Assembly (NCBI GenBank): GCA_036320915.1
Contig: JAXBDG010000011.1
Coordinates: 952,501 to 1,016,500 of the forward strand
Source of the DNA: Linnemannia elongata
Taxonomy: Eukaryota > Mortierellomycota > Mortierellomycetes > Mortierellales > Mortierellaceae
Direction: 5' to 3'
Length of the DNA stretch: 64,000 nucleotides
This document shows positions 25,345-36,620 of this stretch, one piece after another. The notes below the pieces were generated by a model that ran no database searches, was not told the origin of the DNA, and saw only the letters and a program-made list of their open reading frames with translations. How positions within the stretch are numbered: the first letter of the stretch is position 1; every line of letters begins with the position of its first letter. The translations under genes and the position numbers were made by a program.

Positions 25345-27923
25345 CTACTTGGCGAGACCAAGGTCCTTGGCGATCATAGTGGCGGCGATGGGGTGGTAGA
25401 ACGCTCTGTGCTTCTTGAACGTGGCCCTTGCCAGTTCCGCTCCATTCTTGGCCAGATAAAGCGCCCTATTGAAATAGTGGGAAAGGGGAACATGACAAAA
25501 CATCGTTAGTTCGAAGAATAGGAAATAATATGCATGTCCATTTGTCCGGGAGTTCAAGTTACCTCAAAAGTGATCGACAGAACCTAATAGAAGCAAGGAA
25601 GATACAAGAGAAGGAAAAAAAGAGATTGTGTTAGCCATAGTTCGAAACACAAGCAAGACTTCCCATGAACAAATAAATAAGGGCGGAACTCACTTCATGC
25701 GTCCCATGGTCGAGGCAAACTCGGCCACCTCAGGGTACATCTTCTCGTAGTTGGCCTTGAGGCAGATCATGTGCCAGCGGAACTTGATCTCTGCATTCCG
25801 GACCTGAGTCAGTCCATAGATCTGGTCCATCAACTCCAAGTGCGAGTGGGGCAGGCTATCGAGCTCGGAGACGCGCTCCAAGAAGACAACCTTCTGAGTA
25901 GGCGAGAACTCCTCAATGTCCTTGGGCGAGAACTCGGTGGGCTTCTCGACAGTGCGGGAGTGGTCCCACTTCTTGCAGAGGCAGTTGCAGGCCTTGGCGA
26001 GGGTATCATCAAACTTGTTGTCGACGGGGGGCTAAGAAAAAAAGTGTTTTGGCGGAGGTTAATAAGACGAAAATTTAAGTTGTGAAATGTACGTGTAGTA
26101 CAGGCCAAATATGACGAGATAGATATCATAACAACGGACAACCCTTCCTTTACTCCAAACACTCCCATAGACTCCAAAGTCTCCAATGACGGGTACACGT
26201 ACCATGCCGGTGCCGGCGAGCCATGCCTCCCAGTCAACCTTGTTCAACAGGTCAACCTTCTCCTGTCCAAAGTTCTTCTCCATGAACGAGTACAAGAAAG
26301 CCTTCCAGTCGTCGGTGTTAATCGAACGGCCAGCAAACTCCTGAACGTGAGCTCTAACATAGGGCTCAAAGACTTCGGGGCCGCCCAAGTGCTTCTCGAG
26401 GTAGTAAAGCAAGTTGAATCCCTTCTCTATTTGCATGAAGTGCGGAGGAAAGCTATGTAATGAGTAAAACTGCAACCAAGACAGTAAAAACAACTTCCGA
26501 ATGCTTAGGTGCCGCTTACCATAGGGGATCGAGGAGAAGGCATCATCGGGATCCTCGCCACGGAGGCAGGGACGGAGAGCGGTGAAGGGGTGGTCCTTGC
26601 CGTAGATCTCAACACTCTCGACCATGGCCTTGTGTCCAATGATGGCGCTGAACTCGGCGTGCTCCTTGCCCTGCATGCGGCCCAAGATCTTGCGCTCGAC
26701 AAAGACAGTGAATCCCTCGTTCAACCTGGTGTATGATGCAATAAGTTGTTAGTATTCTTCGTAAGGGAACAAAGCACAAAAGACAAAGTTCCAGCTCACA
26801 TAACAACAAAAAAACCCAAAAACAGCCGCATATTTCATTTTTCCACAAGGTTCTTTTGTTATTTTCCCATGACTTACCAGAAGTGCTCCCAGTTCTCAGT
26901 TGTGACCAAGTTGCCCATCCAGCTGTGAGCAATCTCGTGGGCAACGACATCGACCAAGGAACGGTCTCCAGCCAAGAGCGAAGGGGTGACAAAGGTCAAG
27001 CAAGGGTTCTCCATACCACCGTAGGGGAAAGAGGCAGGGAGGACCAAGAGATCATAGCGACCCCAATCGTAGGGGGTCAAGAGTTCCTCACCAGTGCGGA
27101 TGAACGACTCAGTGTCAACAAACTCCCATGCGGCAGCCTCAATGACCTCGGGTTCAGTCCAGACAGTCGAGCGGGGTCCAATCTCGCGACCCTCGAGGTT
27201 TCCGACAGCGAGGGCGATCAAGTACGAGGGCATACGGGTCTTTTGGTGGAACTTGTAGGTGGTGGTACCATTGGCCTGCTTCTCCTCTCCAGTGGGGACG
27301 GCGGACATGACTGCGCGGAGGGGTGCGTTGATGTTGGCGCTGTAGGTCAACTTGATCGAGGGGCTGTCCTGGCAGGGGACCATGGAGCGGGCGTGGATGG
27401 CCTGGCACTGGGTAAAGAGGTAAGGGTGCTTCTTGCCAACAGTTTGGCTGGGTTCGAGCCATTGGCAGGCAGTGCACTCCTCAGTGGTGGCGTAACTGAT
27501 AATGACCTTGGCCTTGTCTCCCTTGGCAAGAGTCTTTCCCAACTCGATGGTCAAGGCAGAGCCGTACTTTTCATGACGGTCAGCCAAAGTGTACTATTAT
27601 ATTAGGAGTAACGATGTAAATGAGGTCAGAACCGGCCATTCCGCTGCGAATGGTTAATACTCTTTAGCTGGTGTGGCGTTTGTTGTCATTCGTTTTTTTT
27701 TTTTTTTTTTTACCTTGAGAGGAGCGCCGTTGAGGGTGACGGAGTGGATGGTGATGAAGCTGGTGTCGAGGATGAGCTTGGAGACGCTGTCGGCGATGGC
27801 CTCGATGTCGAGCTCAGCTGATCCGGCGAGGGTCTTTGCGACAAAGTCGACAGCGAGGTTGAGGTGGATATGGGAAGTCTTGACCTCGTCGAGGTTCGAC
27901 TGAGAGTTGGGGTCGTATGCCAT
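25345..27923 (-). CDS. LTA4H: Leukotriene-A4 hydrolase/aminopeptidase (M1 family)
   Basis: Bifunctional zinc aminopeptidase and epoxide hydrolase, cytosolic. Seven exons on the minus strand: 27714-27923, 26878-27593, 26520-26725, 26203-26426, 25694-26031, 25563-25583, 25345-25465; 611 aa, the length of the human enzyme. It has the M1 substrate motif YGGMENP, the zinc site HEIAHSWMGN (about 288) with the third ligand Glu in LNEGFTVFVERK, and the C-terminal helical LTA4H domain ending ATMIAKDLGLAK. The PYGGMENPCLTFVTP stretch is typical of LTA4H rather than of other M1 peptidases. Exon 6 is a 21-nt microexon supplying FCRSLL. Whether it processes lipid epoxides in this fungus cannot be told from sequence. 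An in-frame stop in the segment 26427-26460 excludes an earlier acceptor for exon 4. Confidence 0.94.
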
Positions 27924-29445
27924 TGTGTAAAAAGGAGAGTTGTGTGGGCGTGGGAAGGTGTTGCTAGAGAAGAAGGAAAGAAAAAAAAAGAGAGACGAAG
28001 AAGGAGAGAAAAGCAAGAACAAATATGTATTTCCTTCTTTCTCGTTTCTCTGCACGGAATCAAAGGCGTGCTTGGGGAATCGATCCGATTGTGGACTTTT
28101 TGGTCGAGTCGAGTCCAGTCCTTTTGCAATTTCTTTCCCTTCAGTTCCTTCAATTGAAGACAATTGACCACACCCACGTCGTCGTCGTGGTCGTCGGATG
28201 TTGAAAGTGCAGAGCTGCTTGGGTTGCCTGCCAAATCAAGAAGGCTTCTCCTTTCCCAAGAACAATCGAGCAACAATTCGACTCCAGAGAGAGAAAGGAA
28301 ACGAGGGGAGGTGAGCACCACTGTTACACCCGTGAGAAAATAAAAACGTGACATGAAATCATTGTCTATAATTTACGGGAAGGATCGAGACCGACAATAG
28401 CAGGCATTGGCTTGTGGGAGGCCTAAAAGATGGAAGATCCTATCGATTTCTCTGACGGCAGAGCTTCGTGCAGAAGGTAAGCTGCTGAGGAGGAAGGGCT
28501 TGAAAAATACTTGGTCGTGAGTTCGTTTCAATCGATCATCAGTGCGCATCTCCCACTGCCTTTGGTGTTCAAGAGTCCTTTCTCCCTTTACTTTGTCATA
28601 TTTTATCATATTCGCATCAGATCATTTGAATTAGTGGCGGTTGATATTGATATTATTTTCCGTTCCTATTTTCAACTTTTTAGTCGGGATGAGTGTGCAG
28701 TTGAACTCGTATGCTTCCTTTTTACATCTGCGATCAACACTCAAGCTCTGAGTGACACACCGACGGCATCGCTTGTTCTTTGTTAGACTTTTTTTTCGCT
28801 GACGGGCAGGTCATTGTCGGCGCAGGTCCAAGTAACGTCTGAAATTCGAATGGATCGAGCTAGTGTGATTGATCTCTAACGGTCGTTGCGCTCAAAGAAC
28901 GGCTCTCTTTCAATGTCGATGTTATGGTTTGGTTGTTGTTGTTGTTTTATTGGTGCAACTGGCGCAAGCTGAAGATCTCGAGGGTTCGACGGGGAAATAT
29001 AAGGAAGAGACCGAGAAAAATGGAGCAGTGAGGAAGAGGCCACGGCTGCGATTCATGGCGAGGAAGATTTTGACGTTATTGAGGTGTGAGGTATCAAGGA
29101 TGCATTTTGAGCGTTCATGGATGAGATGTGAAATAAGAGGGAGAGATAGGTTAGAATGATGAGGGAAGAGAAGAAGCGAACAAAGAAGCAAATAACCGCA
29201 ACTAGAAGTTTGTGCGACATGAAATAGGAACCCTGTCTCGAGAAAAAATAATGACTGACAAGGGCGCCTTGTCATGTTCAAGAAGGGATGGTGGCTTAGC
29301 ACGAGACCATTTGAACGACCCAAAGTGAGGAGAGGGCGAGAGAGACAGAGAGTGATCTTTGTAGACTTGTTCACACTCTCTCTTTTTTTTGCGCAACTCT
29401 TAAACTAAAACTAAAAAGAACCAGCATCAACAAAGACCTGCAACA
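27924..29445. promoter_or_regulatory. Divergent intergenic region between LTA4H and KAE1 genes
   Basis: 1.5 kb between two divergent ATGs. It contains purine-rich (27960-28020) and low-complexity segments, a GTC/GTG-rich stretch with repeated CGTCGT (about 28175-28200), and an AT-rich middle (28590-28690). Open frames on both strands lack family similarity or splice logic. No tRNA or other RNA gene was recognised. Confidence 0.5.
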
Positions 29446-30697
29446 ATGATCGCACTTGGACTCGAAGGAAGTGCAAACAAGTTGGGCGTCGGCCTGATTC
29501 GCCACGACATGACAACAACGCCTCCCACCGTCACCATCCTCGCCAATCTCAGACACACCTACCACCCCCCACCTGGAGAGGGGTTCTTACCCAAGGACAC
29601 TGCTCAGCATCACCGCAGTCATATTCTCCAACTGGTCAAAGATGCCATGGCCGAAGGCAACATCACGCCCAAGGACATTAGCGTCATTTGCTTCACCAAG
29701 GGGCCTGGTATGGGTGGACCCCTGACCAGCGTTGCGACCGTTGCCAGGACCCTGGCCTTGATGTGGAACAAGGAGCTCGTTGGCGTCAATCACTGTGTTG
29801 GACGTAAGTTCTTGTTTTATATCTTCTTTGGTTCCTGGTTCGCATAGAAAATGAGAACTGCGGATTGAAAAATTCACATTTTTTTTTTGTTGAATATTAG
29901 ATATTGAGATGGGAAGACAGATCACAGGAGCAGAGAACCCTGTTGTGCTGTATGTGTCGGGAGGAAACACGCAGGTCATTGCATACGCTGAGAAGCGGTA
30001 CAGGATCTTTGGAGAGGCATTGGATATTGCTGTTGGAAACTGTCTGGATCGCTTTGCAAGAGTCCTTAACCTGCCTAATGATCCTGCCCCCGGTTATAAC
30101 ATTGAGCAGTTAGCCAAGAAGTACGAGCTTTTTCCTTGCCGCCACTTTTTTACACTTCCTGGAGACCTATGATAGGTGCAGGAAAAGAAACGCGTGTACA
30201 ATTTCGTGATACTGACCTGCTATATATTTTTGTTAAACAATAATAGGGGAACAAAATTGCTGGATCTTCCGTATACAGTCAAGGGTATGGACGTATCATT
30301 CAGTGGAGTGTTGACATACATCGAAACCAACGCGCCTGCACTCCTCGCCTCTGGAGAATATACCGCCGCCGATCTGTGTTTCTCACTCCAAGAAACCGTG
30401 TTTGCAATGTTGGTCGAGACAACCGAGAGGGCCATGGCACATATTGGATCCAAGGAGGTGTTAATTGTCGGAGGTGTGGGCTGTAATAAGAGGTTACAGG
30501 AGATGATGGACCAGATGGCGAGCCAACGTGACGGAAAGGTCTTTGCGACAGATGAGCGATTCTGTATTGATAACGGGATCATGATTGCGCAGGCTGGAAT
30601 TTTGGCCTACCAGACTGGGTACACGACCCCTCTGGAGAAGACTTGGTGCACGCAACGGTTCAGGACAGACGAGGTCTTTGTCGCCTGGAGGGAATAA
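29446..30697 (+). CDS. KAE1: tRNA N6-adenosine threonylcarbamoyltransferase, KEOPS subunit Kae1/OSGEP
   Basis: Transfers threonylcarbamoyl to A37 of ANN-decoding tRNAs as catalytic subunit of KEOPS in cytosol and nucleus. Three exons: 29446-29803, 29901-30120, 30247-30697; 342 aa, normal for the eukaryotic family. ASKHA-fold motifs are intact: N-terminal [12 protein letters not shown], metal-binding histidines in TAQHHRSHI (about 52-60), [11 protein letters not shown], the second metal site from [13 protein letters not shown] (split by intron 1), [41 protein letters not shown] and the closing [11 protein letters not shown] with [12 protein letters not shown]. No organellar targeting sequence is seen, so this is the cytosolic Kae1 and not Qri7. 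The stop codon lies inside an AATAAA hexamer (30693-30698). Confidence 0.95.
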
Positions 30698-31263
30698 ATG
30701 CGATGCTTGCTATCGCATATACTCTGAAAATAAAAAGGAACATGCAACAAACACCATCTGCAGAAGCACTGCCATTGTTTTATATGAGCCTGACCTTTTG
30801 AGTACAGTATCATATGTGCCGGTGTCATCGATCCGTCGCCCTTCATCAAGACACGTTCAGGTTAGAACACTGTCAGTGCGAGAAAATAGACACGGGTCGG
30901 TGGTACATTCATTCGACTGATAGAAATGGTCTGTCATGGAAAAAAAATATTCCCGCTTCCTGTTTTTTATGTTTTTACGCGTTTTTGATTTTTTTTTTTT
31001 TGTCTTGCTGCCGTTACATCAACAGGGCCCACTTGCAAAATAATTTTCGGAGAATATCCCGGATATGAGTACCTGCAGCTGAAAAAAACATCTGCAGCAA
31101 AGCAAACGGAGTGTCAAATAAAATACCTGCCCAAGCCCAACCTTGATACTCGGTCACCAAGAAAGAGAGAGTGGACAATCTTTTGGAATTTTGCATTGTG
31201 AAAATGGAAGGGGGTGTTCATTCGATTGACTTTTACGTGGGCCTATAAAGGTAGGAGCGCACC

Positions 31264-31312
<49 letters not shown>

Positions 31313-32066
31313 GGTTAACAGGAAGGCACAGGGGACAAACCGACAAAAATAAATGAAATGGACACCATCCCCCCTAGAAAATGTTATACCCGGCAATGGA
31401 GAAACGACATCTAGTCAAGTTCGAGGGTTCGCCTAAATGCATGCTATTGAGCGGATCCTCCAAAATAAACCCCTATCTCAAAATGAACGTTGTGCTAGAG
31501 AATGAATGGAAGGCAGGAGGCGTCGATATAAGTCAGGACAAATATAGAAAGAATAAGAAAAAGGAGATAAATGCTTGTTTAGTTTGTCGAAGGACGGGGA
31601 CAGTAGCCCGGTAAGGTATGAGCAGAAGGATAAGAAAAGAAAACAAAGAATGTATTAGTCCCATTTGAACATTGTCTCTGTCGTCCGTCTTGACCAATCA
31701 AGGCCCATCAACCCATCCACCCCACGACCTCAACCGACCTCAGCTCTCAGCAACTTTGTTCCTCTCCATTCTCCCCGTTGCCATTCTAAAAATGATGCCT
31801 ATTGCCGTTACCGTCACCCCACCTTCGCCTTTCGTTTATTTCTATTTCACATACAGGCACACCCATCTCTTTTTTTCTTTTTCTTTTTGTTTTCTTCATC
31901 AACTTTCTCTTCTCCATCCTTCTTATCCTAATCCTCCCCTTCCTCCCGCCCCTCTTCTTCCCCTCGCCTCCTCCCTCCCCCCTCTTTAAGTTTGGTTCAA
32001 CCCAGACATCTCCCCCCCACCCATATACCACTTCCCCTTTACTCCTTTTATTATATTCATCTCAAC
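30698..32066 (+). promoter_or_regulatory. Intergenic region and pyrimidine-rich promoter of the methyltransferase gene
   Basis: No supported gene in 1.37 kb. It contains a second AATAAA soon after the KAE1 stop (about 30728), a T-tract (30991-31002), a CT microsatellite (31263-31312), and a CCAAT sequence (about 31692). A long CT-rich tract (31860-32060) leads directly into the methyltransferase ATG, as expected of a 5' UTR/core promoter. Frames through the CT-rich tract read Pro/Ser/Leu/Phe runs and are not credible proteins. Confidence 0.55.
31263..31312. repeat. CT/AG microsatellite
   Basis: About 50 nt of CT dinucleotides with two TTT interruptions. It lies in intergenic DNA between the KAE1 and methyltransferase genes. 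Confidence 0.9.
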
Positions 32067-33515
32067 ATGTCTACTACAACCGTCCGTGATCTTGGCCGTG
32101 GCCTCCTCCGCCCTCGCTTCCTCATCGCCGCATTCATCGTCACCGCTTTGGTTACCATGGGTATGCACCGTCAGCGTAATCTGAACGATAAGGTTGACGT
32201 CTTGCGTCAAGTCTTTGAGATGAACGGCATGGCCAACGGCCAATTTGGCGATGCCTCCGAGGTCTCCACAAAGATCAAGAACGCCGAGCGTCTCTACCAG
32301 AAGCAGGTCCAGAAGCGCAACAATTACATCCGTGAGAACAATGCGTAAGTATATCTTCTTTTTTATGTTATCTTTATTCGAATAGGAAATGTGCGTTAAC
32401 ATGTAAACGTGCTTCGACGACTAAACATGTGTTTTGTCGATCCCTTTGTGATCTTTCTTCTCTGCTGTTTCCTTCCTTCCTTCAAATAGCAATGTTGGTG
32501 CTTGGTTCCCCAGGGCCAAGGAGATGATGCCTTTCTGGTGGTACTTCCAGCCTTCCTTCAACTGCCCCTACGAGGTCGAGCGAGTCGGTCGCTTCAACGA
32601 TGGTGGCAAGGTATGCCTTTCTTCCCCTTTTGTTCTAGCCCTTTTGTTACTATTTTTCTCACCCTACGGGAACGAAGACAGATGAATAATTCATCAAATG
32701 AGGGCTCTCATCCACCATTGGATCACAAGAAATGTGGGATACAAACACTAATATTGAATGGGTGTGTTATTTTTGCCTGTTGGACGAATAGTGGATGTGT
32801 GGAATGACTGTCCTCGAGAGCATGACCAAGGAAGACAAGTGTGTTATCTACTCACTTGGTGTCTTTGACGACTCGTCCTGGGAGAAGGAGATGATTGACC
32901 GCACCAACTGCCAGGTCTATGCCTTTGATGCATCAGTCAAAGGAATCTCTGGTGGTGAGTTATTTAATGTTTTCTATGTGTCTCGATCTTAATTGACAAC
33001 AATTCAGTTGAGTGTTACTTCCGACTGCCAATTTATGTGCGTCCGACCGTGTGCCTAACAAAGCAATCAACCTTCGCTCAATACTAGATGCCGCTGGTAA
33101 CCCCAACATGCACTTCTTCAAGTACTTCATTGGTGACAAGGACAGAGTTGACAATGACGGCAACATCTGGAGGACCCTCAAGACTGTCATGAAGGAGAAC
33201 GGCCACGAGTGGATCGACGTGCTCAAGATTGATATTGAGGGTAGCGAGTTTGCAGTCCTCAACGCCATGATGGACCAATTCGACATCTTGCCCTTCTCCC
33301 AACTCCAGCTCGAAGTCCATGTCTTCGAGGACACAGAGAACAGGGAGCACTTCATGAACTTTGTGAAGTTCTGGGAGCGTCTCGAGAGCCACTACCTCCG
33401 CCCCTTCTGGTCCGAGTTGAACATTGTCTACTCTCGCATCGATAAAGGTCTTGGTCTCTCAGAGTACAGCTTCATCAACATTGCCGGCAAGCACAAATTC
33501 CTTCAGAACCTGTAA
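32067..33515 (+). CDS. Type II membrane protein with FkbM-like methyltransferase domain
   Basis: Four exons: 32067-32344, 32490-32610, 32792-32954, 33088-33515; 329 aa. The N-terminus has a short cytosolic segment (MSTTTVRDLGRGLLRPR), one membrane helix (FLIAAFIVTALVTMGM, about 18-33) and a coiled stem (to about 90). The SAM-dependent methyltransferase domain follows, with a degenerate motif I CVIYSLGVFDDSSWEKEM. The FkbM hallmark is DVLKIDIEGSEF (about 232-243), and the domain ends with LQLEVHVFED and FSINIAGKHKF-like strands. The architecture resembles METTL24-type proteins (Pfam Methyltransf_22-like), suggesting a Golgi or ER lumenal methyltransferase. The substrate is unknown; O-methylation of a glycan is possible given the neighbouring fucosyltransferases, but that is inference from position only. 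A decayed copy of exons 3-4 lies 640 bp downstream. Confidence 0.85.
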
Positions 33516-33761
33516 TTTTTTCGATCGTGCTCTCGGCCTCATTGAACAACGGTTCTTGGCTTTTAGTTTCTCGTAAAGGGGAAAAAACAACACTACTTCA
33601 TTATATAGACTTTTAGTAAACATTAGTAATCCAACTATTTTTTTTTTTTTTTTTTTTTTGGGGAGGTACCTTGTTTTCAATACGCAGGATGGCGACAGTT
33701 GGTGTCACCTCTGGTGTCTACACTTTATTTTTCTCACGGGGTTCCACACGTTCTAAACACT

Positions 33762-33796
<35 letters not shown>

Positions 33797-34153
33797 TGCC
33801 AAAAGGGAAGTACTTCAATGGCCGACAATTGTCAATGGGTGATGTCTCTCTGTCTATGTTCTGTATGCTGATGAATTTGAGGATAGACTCTGAACTTAAG
33901 CACGCCATTCCGCTCCCCTAGATATGTCTCCGCCCGAGTTCTTATGTTGGATGGAGGAAAAGTGCGGGGGGGGGGGGTTATATACACACGATCCAGTCTC
34001 CGTCGCGCCACCAAGTTTTGCTGGCACCCATTCTATCTCAAGAGTCGAAGGAAGGTAGAATATGGGAATGATGTTCTCGCTTCAAGAGGAGTCAATCCAA
34101 CGAGGATACAGGCACCAATGCGCCATTGGATTTTGTGCCGCTTGAACATTTAG
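33516..34153. other. Intergenic DNA between methyltransferase gene and its pseudogene copy
   Basis: No gene supported. It contains a T-tract at about 33640-33659, a second T-tract at about 33768-33793, and a G-run near 33967-33977. The final 40 bp before the pseudogene (CCATTGGAT context near 34120) weakly resemble intron 2 of the intact gene. Confidence 0.5.
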
Positions 34154-34645
34154 TGGATGCACGGAAAGAGCGTTATCGAAAGCATGAGCAAGGAGGGAAA
34201 AAGAGCGCTATCTACTCCCTCAGTGTCTTCTTTGACGACTTGTTCTGGGAGAATGAAGATGATTGACCGCACCAATTGCCAGGTCGGTGCTCTTGACGCC
34301 TTAGCCAAGGGAATCGCCTTGTGGTAAGTTGTTGTATGCTCTATGTCTCGATCTGACCTGACAACAGGCTATTACCATTATTTTCAAATGCCTCCTATGC
34401 TTCTAACAAACCTATCATTACATGTACTTAAGAGACGCGGCTGGTAACCCCAGCATACATTTCTTCAAGGACTTTATCGGCGATCGGGACAGAGTTGAAG
34501 GCGAAGGCAACACATGAAAGACCCTCAAAATTAACATGAAGGAGGATAAGCACGAATGGATCGACGTGCTCAAGGTCGATATTGAGGTGAATGAGTTTGC
34601 AGACCTGAACGCTATAATGGACTAGTTCAATATACCGTTCTATTT
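34154..34645 (+). pseudogene. Decayed duplicate of the FkbM-like methyltransferase (exons 3-4 with intron)
   Basis: The segment matches exon 3 of the intact gene (from 32792), including the AG acceptor before TGGATG, the GGTCTTTGACGAC-like core and ATGATTGACCGCACCAA. It then matches intron 3 (GTCTCGATCTGACCTGACAAC compared with the intact GTCTCGATCTTAATTGACAAC) and the first half of exon 4 (GCTGGTAACCCCAGCATACA, GAATGGATCGACGTGCTCAA). It is broken by several indels in exon 3, TGG to TGA in the exon 4 part (about 34516), and CAA to TAG (about 34623). Similarity stops near 34645. Retention of the intron shows a DNA-level duplication rather than a retrocopy. It is same-strand, so it arose as a tandem copy that lost its 5' and 3' ends. 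Confidence 0.88.
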
Positions 34646-35216
34646 TTGTTTCTTTAACTCATCGCTCACCTGGCTTCACTAGACGTGTATTAAGAACAAA
34701 AGTGTTTGTAGGATCGACTCGGTAACAAATAGTAGATTTCTTTATGGTAAAATTATACAGGGGACCATGGGTCTGGAAAAGGCGTTCCAGATTCAAAGAA
34801 CAAAGGTTGTATTGGTCTTGCTTTCAAACACACACACACACACACACCCCCCCCACTACGAGCACGTCGAGGGTTCGACAGGTCTATGGCAAAATCTCGC
34901 GCTCAATTTACACTTAAGTCCGGCATGACTATTCCATCAGCATTTTCCTGTTACAACGTTTCTCTCAGGAGCGCGCCATGTCCAGGCGGAAATCCATGTT
35001 ATTATGTCGGACGTTGCATTGGCTGTCATTGCCTTTTTTTTTTTTTTTTTTTCTTTCTTTCTTTCAAAAATTGGATCCGAGCATAGACAACTTAGACTCA
35101 ATAACACTCCTTATATTTTCAATTCAATGGAAAAGATCCACCTTTTAGAACGAAAAAATAATGCAATTTTGGTATTATTGTTATTGTATGTAAAGGATGT
35201 AAGGGGAGAAGGATAT
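34646..35216. other. Intergenic DNA, low complexity
   Basis: Contains an (AC)n followed by C-run near 34829-34855 and a T-tract with TTTC repeats near 35033-35065. No coding signal on either strand was found. It is downstream of both the pseudogene and the minus-strand fucosyltransferase. Confidence 0.5.
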
Positions 35217-36620
35217 CTACACAAAGTGAACGTTGTCCATAATGCTGCACCATGGAGTAGGGCCAGCGTAAAGACACTTCTTGCAGAACTTTGTCGGATC
35301 TTTCTTGACGATATCCTTCCACCGATAAAATGGCTCCCGATCCACCGTCTTCATGTAATGGATCAAGTCATCATAATTCTTGAAGCTCCGGGCATCGATA
35401 AAACTACCCTCGGGGACAAAGTCGGCAATGTCAGGAGCGCCCATGTAGATAGGAATCGAGCCCGCGGCATAGACGTCGTAGATCTTCTCAGTGATATATC
35501 CCAGACAGTTGGAGTTCTCGGCGGCAAGACCAAAGGGGTAAGAGGCAAGGACTTTTTGTTTCTTGTACTGCCAGTTTCCGGTCTCGCGTCCCTTAAGTTC
35601 CTCAGGCATCTCCTTGTTGTGACTACATTCACCATATGAGTGGGCTCCTGCAGTCTTGACCAGCTTGTTGATCAGGGTCATGCGGTCGTTCCTGGCGTAG
35701 CAGTTGGAGACCATGAAGGCTATGTAATGCTCGGGCGTTTTGTCGAACGGGTGGGTAGGTTCGATGTTGGCCAGCTCGAGGGCCTTCTTTTCCGTGATCG
35801 GGTAGGACGGGTTGGGGATGTCCATCAGCTGCGGTGGAGATCCTATGGTGATGTCGAATTGGTTGAGGAAGGCGGGCATGGCGACGTAGGGGTAGAAACC
35901 GATCGACTCGTCATAAAATACCAGCGCCCAACTTTGGTGGGCCAGCCTTGGTGGGAGGAGCATCTGGTCGAAATATGGCGCTTCGTTGATATCCATGGTG
36001 AAGACATAGCCCACTAAGATAATGTCGGCATTGACAAAGTCGGTATAGTTTGTTGAAAAGATATAGTCGAGCGTCCCGTACTCCCTTGAGGTACATGATC
36101 CAGGCCGGTCCTCCATCTGATTGTCCCATGTCTTCCAAAAGAAACAGGGTGCATATCCAGTCTTCCAGAACACCGAGGGGTCGTTGATCTTGGTCTTTCG
36201 ATAGTGATCAAAGAAGGCCTGCAGCTCCATCGGTATGGGGCACATAGTCTCGGATTCCTTGTGCCAATCAACCCGTTGAGTGAGCGCTCTTTGTTTCCAG
36301 TAAAAGATCTTGAGCGGCCCATCCTCCTTGGCCTTGTTAGAGATCAAGATATGATGTTTCTTGGTGGGCCGTTTGGGGTAGCTGCTACAGAATCGTTCAA
36401 GGTCGCGTGTAGGCGGGAACAGGGTCAACTCGTCATTGTTGGTGCCGAGGTATTTTGCGTTGGGGTTGGAGGTTGCTGGTGAGGACCAAAACCTGAGAGA
36501 GGATTGAGACTGGATGTAGGAGAGGTAGCTCTGGAAGATGACGAGGAGGAGGATGACGAGGGTTATGGAGCGGATGATGAATCCTCGCGGGAAGCGGTTC
36601 CTGGAGATTGTCATTCCCAT
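35217..36620 (-). CDS. GT10 alpha-1,3-fucosyltransferase-like protein, copy 1
   Basis: Single exon, 467 aa, type II membrane topology: a basic N-terminus (MGMTISRNRFPRGFIIR), a membrane helix (SITLVILLLVIFQSYLSYI, about 18-36), a short stem, then the catalytic region. The GT10 acceptor-side features include DGPLKIFYWK and CPIPMELQAFFDHY. The C-terminal donor-binding motif is intact as YPFGLAAENSNCLGYITEKI with YDVYAAGSIPIYMG (about 364-398). GT10 enzymes transfer fucose from GDP-fucose to glycans in the Golgi. It is intronless, unlike nearly all other genes here. A paralogue of the same orientation lies 1.4 kb upstream. It ends VHFV, and the paralogue ends VQYV. Fucose linkage and acceptor are unknown. 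Confidence 0.9.
   Translation of the reverse strand: MGMTISRNRFPRGFIIRSITLVILLLVIFQSYLSYIQSQSSLRFWSSPATSNPNAKYLGTNNDELTLFPPTRDLERFCSSYPKRPTKKHHILISNKAKEDGPLKIFYWKQRALTQRVDWHKESETMCPIPMELQAFFDHYRKTKINDPSVFWKTGYAPCFFWKTWDNQMEDRPGSCTSREYGTLDYIFSTNYTDFVNADIILVGYVFTMDINEAPYFDQMLLPPRLAHQSWALVFYDESIGFYPYVAMPAFLNQFDITIGSPPQLMDIPNPSYPITEKKALELANIEPTHPFDKTPEHYIAFMVSNCYARNDRMTLINKLVKTAGAHSYGECSHNKEMPEELKGRETGNWQYKKQKVLASYPFGLAAENSNCLGYITEKIYDVYAAGSIPIYMGAPDIADFVPEGSFIDARSFKNYDDLIHYMKTVDREPFYRWKDIVKKDPTKFCKKCLYAGPTPWCSIMDNVHFV

Noticed and set aside
27710..28354. Minus-strand Ser/Thr/Pro-rich frame of 214 codons over the LTA4H start
   Set aside because: It overlaps LTA4H exon 1 in another frame and runs through promoter low complexity.
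31672..32089. Plus-strand Pro/Ser/Leu/Phe frames before the methyltransferase
   Set aside because: These come from a CT-rich leader; the conserved protein starts at 32067.
28975..34880. GGTTCGA-like sequences (about 28980, 31425, 34870) as tRNA B boxes
   Set aside because: No cloverleaf, A box or acceptor stem could be drawn around them.
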